A stretch of DNA of 64,000 bases, taken from positions 1,612,001-1,676,000 of the forward strand of contig NZ_CP030064.1 of assembly GCF_003990725.2 (NCBI RefSeq). The letters are read 5' to 3'. Position numbers and translations under genes: made by a program. A model generated the notes under the pieces. That model did no database searches, had not been told where the DNA came from, and worked only from the letters and a program-made list of their open reading frames with translations. The DNA comes from Halorubrum sp. PV6 (GTDB lineage: Archaea; Halobacteriota; Halobacteria; Halobacteriales; Haloferacaceae). Positions 16,964-24,926 of this stretch are shown here, piece by piece. The number at the start of each line of letters is the position of its first letter. Within the stretch, counting starts at the first letter, position 1.

Positions 16964-17650
16964 TCAGGCGGGGCTGACGACCTTCGAGTCGGATCGCTCC
17001 TGGTGAGTCTCCGTCGGGTCGATAACGACGAAGTCGTCGCGCCGGTAGTCGTACGCCGTGAGCGTCCCGCCGTAGACGCACCCGGTGTCCAGCCCGATTG
17101 CGTGGTCGCGTTCCACGGGCACGTCGTGAACCGTGTGCCCGAAGAACACGCGGTGGGGGCCGTCGTAGTCGTCGTACCAGAACGGACCGTCGTAGCCGTC
17201 ACCGTGGGGCGACCGCATCGTCAACAGCTCTTCGACGGTGTGGCTCTCCAGCGAGCGCTCGGGGTCGACGCCGCCGTGGACGACGAGCGCGTCGTCGAAC
17301 GAGATGGCGACGGGAAGCGACTCGAAGTACTCGCGGTCCGCCTCGCGCAGCCAGTCGGGGTCTTTGTCGCCGCGGACGACCTTCTGTTCGTTGTTGCCGC
17401 GGATCGTCAGGAGCCGCGGGTCGTCGCGGACGATGTCGACGACGCCGGGGCTGTCCGGCCCCTTTCGTACGAGGTCGCCGACGAAGACGACGAGGTCGTC
17501 GTCGGACAGGTCGAGCGTCGCGAGAAGCGTTTCGAGGGCGGACCGGCTCCCGTGGACGTCGCCGACGACGTAGATGTCGTCGTAGCGGTCGGTTTCGAGT
17601 CGCCGGTGGTGCGCTTCGACGTCGTCGCTGAACTGAGGTGTCGTGTTCAT
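16964..17650 (-). CDS. PPP-family metallophosphoesterase (ApaH/PrpE-like)
   Basis: 228 residues. All PPP superfamily motifs are present: GDVHG (30-34), GDLVRKGPDS (58-67), GNNE (85-88), VVHGG and FFGHTVHDVP. The run GLDTGCVYGG near the C-terminus is typical of ApaH, PrpE and related phosphatases. Possible substrates are dinucleoside polyphosphates, phosphoproteins or polyphosphate. Only 15 bp separates its end from that of ppk1 on the other strand, which makes a polyphosphate link attractive but unproven. Confidence 0.85.
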   Translation of the reverse strand: MNTTPQFSDDVEAHHRRLETDRYDDIYVVGDVHGSRSALETLLATLDLSDDDLVVFVGDLVRKGPDSPGVVDIVRDDPRLLTIRGNNEQKVVRGDKDPDWLREADREYFESLPVAISFDDALVVHGGVDPERSLESHTVEELLTMRSPHGDGYDGPFWYDDYDGPHRVFFGHTVHDVPVERDHAIGLDTGCVYGGTLTAYDYRRDDFVVIDPTETHQERSDSKVVSPA

Positions 17651-17764
17651 TGGGGTAGTGGTGACGCGACGTACCGCCGCCGTGTTGTCACCCGTACGAG
17701 GGCGACACTGGGTTTAAGCCGTTTCTAATAGTCGGCTATATGTCTATATAGTTTTGGACAACGG

Positions 17765-17882
17765 GCGATCGACCGCCACGGATGGGCGACAGTCGGTCGC
17801 CACAGACGAGGGGCGGTCGATCGCCACAGACGAGGGGCGGTCGATCGCCACAGACGAGGGGCGGTCGATCGCCACAGACGAG
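17765..17882. repeat. 24-bp tandem repeat array between the phosphatase and aldehyde dehydrogenase genes
   Basis: About three exact 24-bp units (core GGTCGATCGCCACAGACGAG) preceded by two diverged copies. The array lies in the 253-bp gap downstream of the aldehyde dehydrogenase stop. The plus strand would read as an eight-residue repeat GRSIATDE, but no supported gene covers it. The unit contains the palindrome CGATCG. There is no spacer sequence, so it is not a CRISPR array. Confidence 0.9.
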
Positions 17883-17903
17883 AAATCTCGTCGCGGGCGC
17901 CCG

Positions 17904-19553
17904 TCAGCGTCCCCGGAGTCGCCGCTTGATTCCTCTGAGGCCGCGCTTCGCTCTCCGCCCGAGCGAGAGCGCCGCGAAGGCGCCCCCGACGAACCAGTCG
18001 GTCGGAATCCGGTCCGGGAAGGTGAGCGGGCCGACCCGCGAGACGCCGACCGTGCGCGACTCGACGTATCTTCGGATCCCCTCGGGTCCGTGCCGGCGGC
18101 CGAGTCCGGAGTCGCCGAAGCCGCCCATCGGCGCGTCGACGGCGCCCCACGTGGCGAGGAACGCGTCGTTGACGTTGACGGTCCCGCAGTCGATCTGCCG
18201 CGCGACCGCCGCACCGCGCTCGCGGTCCCCGGTCCACACGCTCGCGTTGAGCCCGTACGGCGAGTCGTTCGCGGCCGCTATCGCGGCGTCGGCGTCGGGG
18301 ACCGGGGCCACCGAGACCACCGGGCCGAACGTCTCCTCGCAGGCGACGGTCGTGTCCGGCTCGACGTCGGCGAGAATCGTCGGTTCGTAGCAGTACGGCC
18401 CCACGTCGGGACGAGCGCGGCCGCCGGTGAGGACGGTCGCGCCGCGCTCGCGCGCGTCCTCGACGTGGCTCGTCACGCGGTCGAGCTGGGCGGCGTCGAT
18501 GAGCGACCCCACCGAGGCGTCGTAGTCGTAGCCGGTCCCGAGAGTGAGCCGCTCCGTCTCGCGGACGAACGCCTCGACGAACGCGTCGTAGGCGGGCGCT
18601 TCGACGTAGATCCGCTCGGCCGACAGACAGAGCTGGCCGGCGTTCGAAAAGCAGGCCTGTACCGCGCCGCGGGCCGTCTCGTCGACGTCGGCGTCGTCGA
18701 GGACGACGAGCGGGTTGTTGCCGCCGAGTTCCAGCGAGCAGTCGATGAGGTTGCGGCCCGCCCGCTCGGCCACGACGCGCCCGGTCGCCGTGCTGCCGGT
18801 GAACGCGACGTAGTCGACCGCGTCGACGAGCGCCGGCCCCACCGTCCCGCCGTCGCCGGTGACGACCTGGAAGAGGCCGTCGGGCAGCCCGGCGACCTCA
18901 AGCAGTTCGGCGAGCGCGAGGGCGCCGTACGGCGTCTTCTCGTCGGGTTTGAGCACGACGGCGTTGCCCGCGACGAGGGCGGGCAGGGCGTCTCCCATCG
19001 AGAGCGTCAACGGGTAGTTCCACGGCGAGATCACGCCCACGACGCCCTTCGGCTCGTAGGTGACGGTCGCCGTCGTGGCGCCGGGTGCGACCCCGGACCG
19101 GCGCTCCTCGGAGAGGACGCCGGGCGCGGTCTCGGCGAGGTAGCCGCAGCCGGTGGGGACGTCGAACAGCTCCTCGACCGCGGTCCGGCGCGACTTCCCG
19201 GTCTCGACTTGGAGGAGGTCGAGCAGTTCCTCGCGGCGGTCGACGACGAGGTCGCCGAACCGGTCGATGACTCGCGCGCGCTCGGTCGCGGGGGTCTCGG
19301 CCCACTCGGTCTGGGCCTCCCGCGCTCGCTCGACCGCGGCGTCGACGTCGTCGCCGTCACAGGCCGGGACCGAGCCGATGCGCTCGTCCGTCGCCGGCGC
19401 GTTCACGGTCAGGGTGTCGCGGTCGCCCGTCGTTCGCGACGCGCCGGCGGAGCCGCCTCGGCCGTCGCGAACGCGCTCGGCGAGGGTCTCGAGTCGTCCC
19501 GGAGGGAGGTGTGGCGCGTCGGCGAGCGCCGCGGGTGGGTCGGTCGTCACCAT
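17904..19553 (-). CDS. NAD(P)+-dependent aldehyde dehydrogenase (succinic semialdehyde dehydrogenase-like)
   Basis: 549 residues, longer than the usual 480-500 because of a hydrophilic N-terminus of about 45 residues and a basic C-terminal tail. Catalytic residues are all visible: ISPWNYP (Asn179), LKPDEKTPYG (Lys202), FTGSTATGR (251-259), ELGGNN (Glu275) and NAGQLC (Cys309). The tail after about 515 has a hydrophobic segment (DWFVGGAFAALSLG) followed by RRAKRGLRGIKRRLRGR, which might bind membrane. The fold assignment is secure. Substrate is a guess from general similarity to GabD-type enzymes. Confidence 0.85.
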   Translation of the reverse strand: MVTTDPPAALADAPHLPPGRLETLAERVRDGRGGSAGASRTTGDRDTLTVNAPATDERIGSVPACDGDDVDAAVERAREAQTEWAETPATERARVIDRFGDLVVDRREELLDLLQVETGKSRRTAVEELFDVPTGCGYLAETAPGVLSEERRSGVAPGATTATVTYEPKGVVGVISPWNYPLTLSMGDALPALVAGNAVVLKPDEKTPYGALALAELLEVAGLPDGLFQVVTGDGGTVGPALVDAVDYVAFTGSTATGRVVAERAGRNLIDCSLELGGNNPLVVLDDADVDETARGAVQACFSNAGQLCLSAERIYVEAPAYDAFVEAFVRETERLTLGTGYDYDASVGSLIDAAQLDRVTSHVEDARERGATVLTGGRARPDVGPYCYEPTILADVEPDTTVACEETFGPVVSVAPVPDADAAIAAANDSPYGLNASVWTGDRERGAAVARQIDCGTVNVNDAFLATWGAVDAPMGGFGDSGLGRRHGPEGIRRYVESRTVGVSRVGPLTFPDRIPTDWFVGGAFAALSLGRRAKRGLRGIKRRLRGR

Positions 19554-19631
19554 CGGTTGGTGAGTGGAGGGCCGGGAGCCGGAAAGCGGTGCCGGTGAGC
19601 GCGACGGAGCGGTCGGATCGCGCGGTCGCGT

Positions 19632-20631
19632 TCACCGCGGCGATTCGTCCGGCCCGCTCGGGTCGACTCCCTCGTGTTCGGCGAGCATCCGGAGGACTTC
19701 GAGGAGCAGCGCCACCACCAGCGGACCGACGATGAGGCCGATCGCGCCGAGCGTGAGGATGCCGCCGACGAACCCGACGAGGTAGAGGCCGGGCGATATC
19801 TCGCCCGTCCAGTCGGCCAACTGCGTCCGGGACGAAGGAGACGACGAGGAGCCCGAACACCAACACGAGCGCCGCGCGCGTCGGCTCGCCGATCAACACG
19901 TCGCCCGCGGTCAGCGAGACGACGAGCAGGCTCGGACCGACGACGGGGATGAACTGGAGGAGGCCCGCGATGACCGCGAGCAGGATCGGCGACTCGTAGC
20001 CGAGGGCCGCGAACACCAGGAACCCGAGGACGAAGGTGGCCGCCGCCGTGGCCGCCTGGAGGACGTAAATCGAGTAGAGCGTCGTTCGCGTCCGGGTGTG
20101 CAGCCGCAGGAGGATGTCGCGGTACTCGGCCGGAACAACCCCGAAGACGACGCTCTCGACCGCGTCCGGGCGGAGGAGGAGCCCGTACACGAGGATGGTG
20201 AAGACGATGAGTTCGAGCGCTAACAGCGGCGCCGCGGCGGTGATCGCGAGCGCGAGGTCCCGGACCGCCAGCCGGACCGACGCCACCACCGGCGCGACCT
20301 CGACGGGGACCACGAAGCCGAACCCGTCGAACGTCACCACGTCCGGGATCTGTCCGAGCAGGTCGGTCAGCCGCGACCGCTGTCGGTAGAGGACGTACAG
20401 GAGCGGCACCACGAGGACCGCCGCGGCGACGAACGCGGTGACCGTGGACGCGGCGGCGGCGAGCCGGTGTGAGAGCCCGCGCTCGACGAGTCGGCGGCGG
20501 ACCGGGTAGAGCGCGTACGCGACGGTGATCGCGAAGACGACGGTGCGGAGCACGTCCGCGAGGACGACCGCCGCGAGCGCGGCCACCACGAGCAGCAGCG
20601 CACCGAGAACGCGGGACCGAGAAAGTATCAT
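19632..20631 (-). pseudogene. AI-2E family transporter, frameshifted
   Basis: The gene starts at ATG 20631 (MILSRSRVLGALLL) and encodes a normal AI-2E/PerM-type permease with about six membrane segments up to VVSFVPDAVG. Near 19820-19830 the frame is lost, and the expected C-terminus continues in another frame as LADWTGEISPGLYLVGFVGGI to the stop at 19632-19634. The residues expected between VPDAV and LADW are missing, so a short deletion that is not a multiple of three is the likely cause. Family role: efflux of small organic molecules. Sequencing error cannot be excluded. Confidence 0.8.
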
Positions 20632-20734
20632 GCGAACACATCGCAATGCGGTGGGAAAGCCATTGTGCCTCCGCGTCGACCGACCGCCCTCGCGGGACCG
20701 TAGCATCTAACCTCGCGCCACTCTCACGAGGAGT

Positions 20735-21862
20735 ATGCGCATCGACCCGTTCGGCCTCGAACGCTGGTTCGCGGAGTACGAACACGAGGCCGACATCATG
20801 TTAGCCGAGAGTGGTATCCGGTCGCTCGAGGCGAGCCGGTTCGACCTGGACCCCGGCGAACTCGACTACGTCATCCCCACGAACGGCGAGCCCGAGTTCC
20901 GCGCGTCCGTCGGCGACCGCTACGGCCGGAGCGCCGACGAAGTCCTCTTCACCTGCGGGACACAGGAGGCGAACTTCCTCGCGTTCCTCTCGCTGCTCGG
21001 CGACGACGGCGCCGTCGGCGGGGAATCGGACGCGCCCTCGGCCGTCGGCTCCGGGAGCCACGCGGTCGTCGTCACGCCCACGTACCAAGCGCTCCACGCG
21101 GTCCCAGAGGCGTTCGGCGAGGTCACGCGAGTCGAGTTGACGCCGCCCGAGTGGCGCCTCGACGTCGACGCGGTCGCCGAGGCCGCCCGCGACGACACGG
21201 CCGTGATCGTGGTGAACAACCCGAACAACCCGACCGGGCGGTATCACGACGAGGCGACGATGCGGGCGGTGTACGACGTGGCCGCCGACCACGACGCTTA
21301 CCTCCTCTGTGACGAGGTGTACCGGCTCTTGGCCGAGACGCCGCAGCCGCCGGTCGCGAGCTTCGGCGCTCACGGGATATCGACGACGAGCCTCACGAAG
21401 GCGTACGGGCTCGCCGGCCTCCGGTTCGGCTGGATCGCCGGTCCGGAGCCCGTCGTCGAGCGCGCGTGGCGGTGGAAAGACTACACCACCATCTCGCCGG
21501 CGCTGTTCGGCCAGCACGTCGCAAAGCAGGCGCTCGGCGAGCGGGAGCCCGCCATCCTGCGCGAGAACCGCGAACTGGCGGCGACGAACCGCGCCATCGT
21601 CGCCGACTGGCTGGACCGTCATGGGCTCGACTGGCACGACCCGGTCGGGGTCAACGGGTTCGTCAGCGTCCCCGACGGCTTCGACGACGCCGAGGCGTTC
21701 TGTCGGACGGTCGTCGAGGCGGAGAGCGTCGTCCTCGCACCCGGCACCCTGTTCGGCTTCCCCGACCGCTTCCGTATCGGGTTCGGGCTTCCCACGGATG
21801 AGTTGCGGACCGGACTCGACCGCGTGAGTCGCGTCATCGACGGCGTGGAGGTGAGCGCCTGA
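20735..21862 (+). CDS. Class I/II PLP-dependent aminotransferase
   Basis: 375 residues. Fold type I motifs are complete: CGTQEANFLAF, NNPNNPTGRY (161-170), LLCDEVYRLLAE, the PLP lysine in TTSLTKAYGLAGLR (Lys222) and the C-terminal RFRIGFG with the carboxylate-binding Arg. The family includes aspartate, aromatic and capreomycidine-synthase-like enzymes, so the substrate is open. A small membrane protein gene follows with an ATGA overlap, so the two share a transcript. Confidence 0.88.
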   Translation: MRIDPFGLERWFAEYEHEADIMLAESGIRSLEASRFDLDPGELDYVIPTNGEPEFRASVGDRYGRSADEVLFTCGTQEANFLAFLSLLGDDGAVGGESDAPSAVGSGSHAVVVTPTYQALHAVPEAFGEVTRVELTPPEWRLDVDAVAEAARDDTAVIVVNNPNNPTGRYHDEATMRAVYDVAADHDAYLLCDEVYRLLAETPQPPVASFGAHGISTTSLTKAYGLAGLRFGWIAGPEPVVERAWRWKDYTTISPALFGQHVAKQALGEREPAILRENRELAATNRAIVADWLDRHGLDWHDPVGVNGFVSVPDGFDDAEAFCRTVVEAESVVLAPGTLFGFPDRFRIGFGLPTDELRTGLDRVSRVIDGVEVSA

Positions 21863-22134
21863 TGGGGTTTTTCAGTGATCTTAAAAACGACATCGTCGGG
21901 TTCGTCCGCGACCCGACCGACGAGCAGAAAGCGCTGTTCGCCGCGGTCGTCGTGATGGCGGTCGCCGACCGCGCGCTCTGGTGGATCAACTTCCCGTTCG
22001 TCGTCCGGACGACCGCGGCGGTCGGCATCGGCTTCATCGGGCTGTTCGTCGCCAGTTACCTCATCACCGGAAAGTTCGTTCCGCCGGACGGAAACGCCGA
22101 CGAGGAGGAGTACGTCGACGAGATGGACCCGTAG
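21862..22134 (+). CDS. Small two-TM membrane protein
   Basis: 90 residues; its ATG overlaps the aminotransferase stop (ATGA at 21862). N-terminal amphipathic GFFSDLKNDIVGFVRDPTDEQK, then two membrane segments (about 26-45 and 49-68), then an acidic tail EEEYVDEMDP. No known family. The tight coupling does not by itself explain what a membrane protein would do for the aminotransferase. Confidence 0.7.
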   Translation: MGFFSDLKNDIVGFVRDPTDEQKALFAAVVVMAVADRALWWINFPFVVRTTAAVGIGFIGLFVASYLITGKFVPPDGNADEEEYVDEMDP

Positions 22135-22191
22135 TCGGGCGATGAAGCGTCGCCGGCCAGACTCGTTTCCCCCGCGCACCGCCGTTCCAAA

Positions 22192-22202
22192 CCGTTTATA
22201 CC
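22192..22202 (+). promoter_or_regulatory. TATA box of the eIF5A gene
   Basis: CCGTTTATACC lies 25-28 bp ahead of ATG 22225, predicting a leaderless transcript. Confidence 0.6.
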
Positions 22203-22224
22203 CGCGCCGGGGAAAGTAGCGCTC

Positions 22225-22602
22225 ATGCCGCGAGAGCAGAAGCAGGTTCGCGAACTTCAGGAGGGCAGCTACGTCATGATGGACAGCTCGCCTTGCAAGA
22301 TCAACCACTACAGCACAGCCAAGCCCGGTAAACACGGGAGCGCCAAGGCGCGCGTCGAGGGCAAGGGCGTCTTCGACGAGAAGAAGCGCTCGCTCTCGCA
22401 GCCGGTCGACGCGAAGGTCTGGGTCCCGATCATCCAGCGGAAGCAGGGCCAGGTCGTCTCCGTGTCGGGCAACGACGCGCAGGTCATGGACTTAGACACC
22501 TACGAGACGTTCACCATGCGCATCCCCGAGGGCGAGGACTTCACCTCCGACGACAACATCGAGTACCTCGAGTACGAGGGCCAGCGGAAGGTCGTCGGGT
22601 AG
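22225..22602 (+). CDS. eif5a: Translation initiation factor 5A (aIF5A)
   Basis: 125 residues, full length. The hypusination loop [12 protein letters not shown] places the modified lysine at Lys36; the second half is the OB-fold domain. aIF5A/EF-P relieves ribosome stalling and needs hypusine or deoxyhypusine on that lysine. The agmatinase-family gene follows 8 bp later, which matches published work in Haloferax volcanii linking agmatinase to aIF5A modification through agmatine. Confidence 0.97.
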   Translation: MPREQKQVRELQEGSYVMMDSSPCKINHYSTAKPGKHGSAKARVEGKGVFDEKKRSLSQPVDAKVWVPIIQRKQGQVVSVSGNDAQVMDLDTYETFTMRIPEGEDFTSDDNIEYLEYEGQRKVVG

Positions 22603-22610
22603 TCGAGGCC

Positions 22611-23438
22611 ATGTTCCCGGGAGCGACGACGGACCGCGACGCTGCTTCGTACGTGGTCGTCGGCGCTCCCTTAGACGCGACGACCACTTTTCAGCCGGGC
22701 ACCCGGTTCGGACCGGACCGCATCCGGCGTTTCGCCGAATCCTACGACGATTACGACCGCCGAACGGAGAGCCGCTTCTCCGCGCTGGGCGTCGCCGACG
22801 CCGGCGACGTGCGCCCCTGGGACGACGTCCGCGAGTACCTCGACCACCTCGCCGCCGAACTGCGGAGCGTCGTCTACGACGGCGCCGTCCCCCTCCTCCT
22901 CGGCGGCGAACACACGGTCACGCACGCCGGCGTCGAGGCCGTCGGTCCGGACGTGCTCGTCGTCTGTGACGCGCATCTCGACTTGCGCGACGCCTACGAC
23001 GGCAACCCGCTGAGCCACGCCTGCGTCACGCGCCGCGCGCTCGACGACCTCGGCGTCGACCGCGCCGTGATCGTCGGGGCGCGGACCGGCTCCGAGGCGG
23101 AGTGGGACCGCGCCGCCGCCGCCGACGTGACGGTCGTTCCGCCGGAGGAGACGCGGGGATGGCTCGACGACTTCGACCCCGACGCCTTCGCCGACGAGTC
23201 GGTGTACTGCTCGGTCGACATCGACGGGCTCGACCCCGGCTTCGCGCCCGGAACCGGGACGAAAGAGCCGTTCGGGCTCACGCCGCGGGAGGCCCGCGAC
23301 CTCGTTCGCGCGGTCGCACCGGTCGCTGACGGGTTCGACGTGGTCGAGGTGAACGACCGCGACGACGGGCAGGCGGCGGCGCTGGCGGGGAAACTGCTCC
23401 GCGAGTTCGTGCGGTCGCACGCGACCCGACCGGAGTAG
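22611..23438 (+). CDS. speB: Agmatinase / ureohydrolase family protein
   Basis: 275 residues. Binuclear manganese site motifs are intact: LGGEHTVTH, CDAHLDLRD and SVDIDGLDP. It is co-transcribed with aIF5A (8-bp gap). In haloarchaea the SpeB-like enzyme is implicated in supplying the aminobutyl group for hypusine by acting on agmatine or on an agmatinylated aIF5A intermediate, rather than for free polyamines. That role is taken from family knowledge plus context; the motifs alone support ureohydrolase activity. Confidence 0.9.
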   Translation: MFPGATTDRDAASYVVVGAPLDATTTFQPGTRFGPDRIRRFAESYDDYDRRTESRFSALGVADAGDVRPWDDVREYLDHLAAELRSVVYDGAVPLLLGGEHTVTHAGVEAVGPDVLVVCDAHLDLRDAYDGNPLSHACVTRRALDDLGVDRAVIVGARTGSEAEWDRAAAADVTVVPPEETRGWLDDFDPDAFADESVYCSVDIDGLDPGFAPGTGTKEPFGLTPREARDLVRAVAPVADGFDVVEVNDRDDGQAAALAGKLLREFVRSHATRPE

Positions 23439-23442
23439 CGCC

Positions 23443-23694
23443 CTACGACAGCTCGGAGAGCCGGCGTCGCGCCGCCGCCACCGCCTCCATGGCGTCGATC
23501 CACTCGCCGGGGTTCGTACACCAGATGCGGTCGCCCTCGACGCTGACGCAGAACACGGAGTCGGCGGAGGGCGAGAGGGTTATCCCGTCGACATCGGAGC
23601 GGTCGCCGAGGTACGAGTCGATCAGGCGTCGGGCGGTCTCCGCCTCGGACCGGAGGCGACTGCCGGCCGCGTACTCGATGGCTATCTCGGCCAT
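23443..23694 (-). CDS. Rdx/SelW-like thioredoxin-fold protein lacking the CxxC motif
   Basis: 83 residues. It opens MAEIAIEYAAGSRLRSEAE, where Rdx (SelT/SelW/SelH) proteins usually read VEIEYCVPCG, so both redox cysteines are replaced. The following helix, the ITLSPSADSVFCVSVEGDRIW hairpin and the C-terminal helix keep the Rdx layout. One isolated Cys remains in VFCV and one in IWCT. The protein is probably not a redox enzyme. The family call rests on pattern similarity and is moderate. Confidence 0.55.
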   Translation of the reverse strand: MAEIAIEYAAGSRLRSEAETARRLIDSYLGDRSDVDGITLSPSADSVFCVSVEGDRIWCTNPGEWIDAMEAVAAARRRLSELS

Positions 23695-23852
23695 ACCCCG
23701 ACCTACGACCTACACGATTAATAATTCGTTTCTTCTGGCAGCGCTTGCGGAAACCGGGTCGCCCCGACATCCGCTTCGTTGTGGTAACACGTGGCGTGAC
23801 AGGGTTTGAGGCGCCGAGCGTCGACCGCGTGATACGGGGGCGAGAAACGGCG

Positions 23853-23865
23853 ACCAATTTATTGG
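23853..23865 (+). promoter_or_regulatory. TATA box of the first UspA gene
   Basis: ACCAATTTATTGG, about 28 bp before ATG 23888. The element is itself an inverted repeat (CCAAT-TTATTGG-like). Confidence 0.5.
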
Positions 23866-23887
23866 ACGACGGGGAGAAGTGTCGGCC

Positions 23888-24337
23888 ATGTACGACCGCA
23901 TCCTCCTGCCGACAGACGGCAGCAAAGGCGTCGACCGCGCGATAGACCACGCCGTCGACGCGGCCAAACGCTACGACGCGACCCTTCACGTGCTGTATAT
24001 CGTCGACAGCGACATCGTCAACGCCTACTCGGGCGACGAGTTCGTCGACGGCTCGGAGGGCGCCAGCGAGACGCTCGAAGAGCGCGGGCGCGAGGCGCTC
24101 GACACGGTGGCGAGCCACGCGGCAGACGCCGGCGTGGAGACGGTGACCGAACTGGTGTACGGGGTCCCCCACGAGGAGATCCTCGCCTACATCGACGACG
24201 AGGACATGGATCTGACGGTGATGGGCTCGAAGACGCGCTCTGGCGACTACCGCCGGATGCTCGGCTCCGTCACCGAACGCGTCTCGCGTCGGTCCACCGC
24301 GCCGGTGAGCATCGTGAAGACGACCGTCTCGGAGTGA
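23888..24337 (+). CDS. Universal stress protein (UspA family)
   Basis: 149 residues from ATG 23888. The UspA alpha/beta fold has MYDRILLPTDGSKG at the start and the ATP-binding pattern MGSKTRSGDYRRMLGSVTERVSRR with the expected glycine and Ser/Thr residues, so it is the ATP-binding subtype. Three UspA proteins occur in the window and this one is followed by a second after 123 bp. Specific role unknown; stress tolerance is family knowledge. Confidence 0.9.
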   Translation: MYDRILLPTDGSKGVDRAIDHAVDAAKRYDATLHVLYIVDSDIVNAYSGDEFVDGSEGASETLEERGREALDTVASHAADAGVETVTELVYGVPHEEILAYIDDEDMDLTVMGSKTRSGDYRRMLGSVTERVSRRSTAPVSIVKTTVSE

Positions 24338-24460
24338 GCCGGTCTCGGCGGCGACGGCCGTCGTCGGGGCGCCCGCAGCCCTACTTTTAAACCCAGTCGC
24401 CCCCCGACGCGCGCCGCGGGCAACCACCGCCGATTTGTGTCCGGGGCCGTAACGCGAGGT

Positions 24461-24892
24461 ATGGCGCCATCGCACGTCCTCGTCCCGCTCGACGGATCGC
24501 CGCTCGCAGACGAGGCGCTCGCCGAGGCGCTCGAGCTGTTCGACTGTCGGATAACCGTCTTAAACGTCGTGACGCCGATCGACGCGGGGATGATCGAGGG
24601 CGGCGTCCTCGACGGCGACGAGGATCGCCGGCGGGCCGCGCGCGACCGCGCCGACCGGCTCGTCGACCGGGCGCTCGAACGCGCCGCCGACGCCGACCGC
24701 GAGATAGAGACGGCGGTCCAGACCGGCGACCCGGCGGAGACCATCATCGAGTACGTCGCCGACCGCGACGTCGACCACGTCGTTATGGGCGGCCACAGCG
24801 GGGAGCGGGGGACCATCGCGCGCCGCCTGCTCGGGACCGTCGCGACGAGCGTCGTCGGCAAGGCTCCGGTGACGGTGACGGTCGTCCGGTAG
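24461..24892 (+). CDS. Universal stress protein (UspA family)
   Basis: 143 residues from ATG 24461; the frame is open upstream to 24437 but lacks conserved residues. Starts SHVLVPLDGSPLADEALA and ends with the nucleotide loop MGGHSGERGTIARRLLGTVATSVV. It is diverged from the preceding UspA, so the pair is not a recent duplication. It converges with the phosphate permease gene, 34 bp away. Confidence 0.88.
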   Translation: MAPSHVLVPLDGSPLADEALAEALELFDCRITVLNVVTPIDAGMIEGGVLDGDEDRRRAARDRADRLVDRALERAADADREIETAVQTGDPAETIIEYVADRDVDHVVMGGHSGERGTIARRLLGTVATSVVGKAPVTVTVVR

Positions 24893-24926
24893 CGGGCCGG
24901 TTCCGCCGTTTACGCCGAGGAGAATG

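Noticed and set aside
17765-17882. CRISPR array
   Set aside because: The units are contiguous with no spacers, and no cas genes are in the window.
17754-19598. A long plus-strand open frame starting with the GRSIATDE repeats
   Set aside because: Beyond the repeats it is antisense to the well-supported aldehyde dehydrogenase and has shadow composition. I report the repeats but not the frame as a gene.
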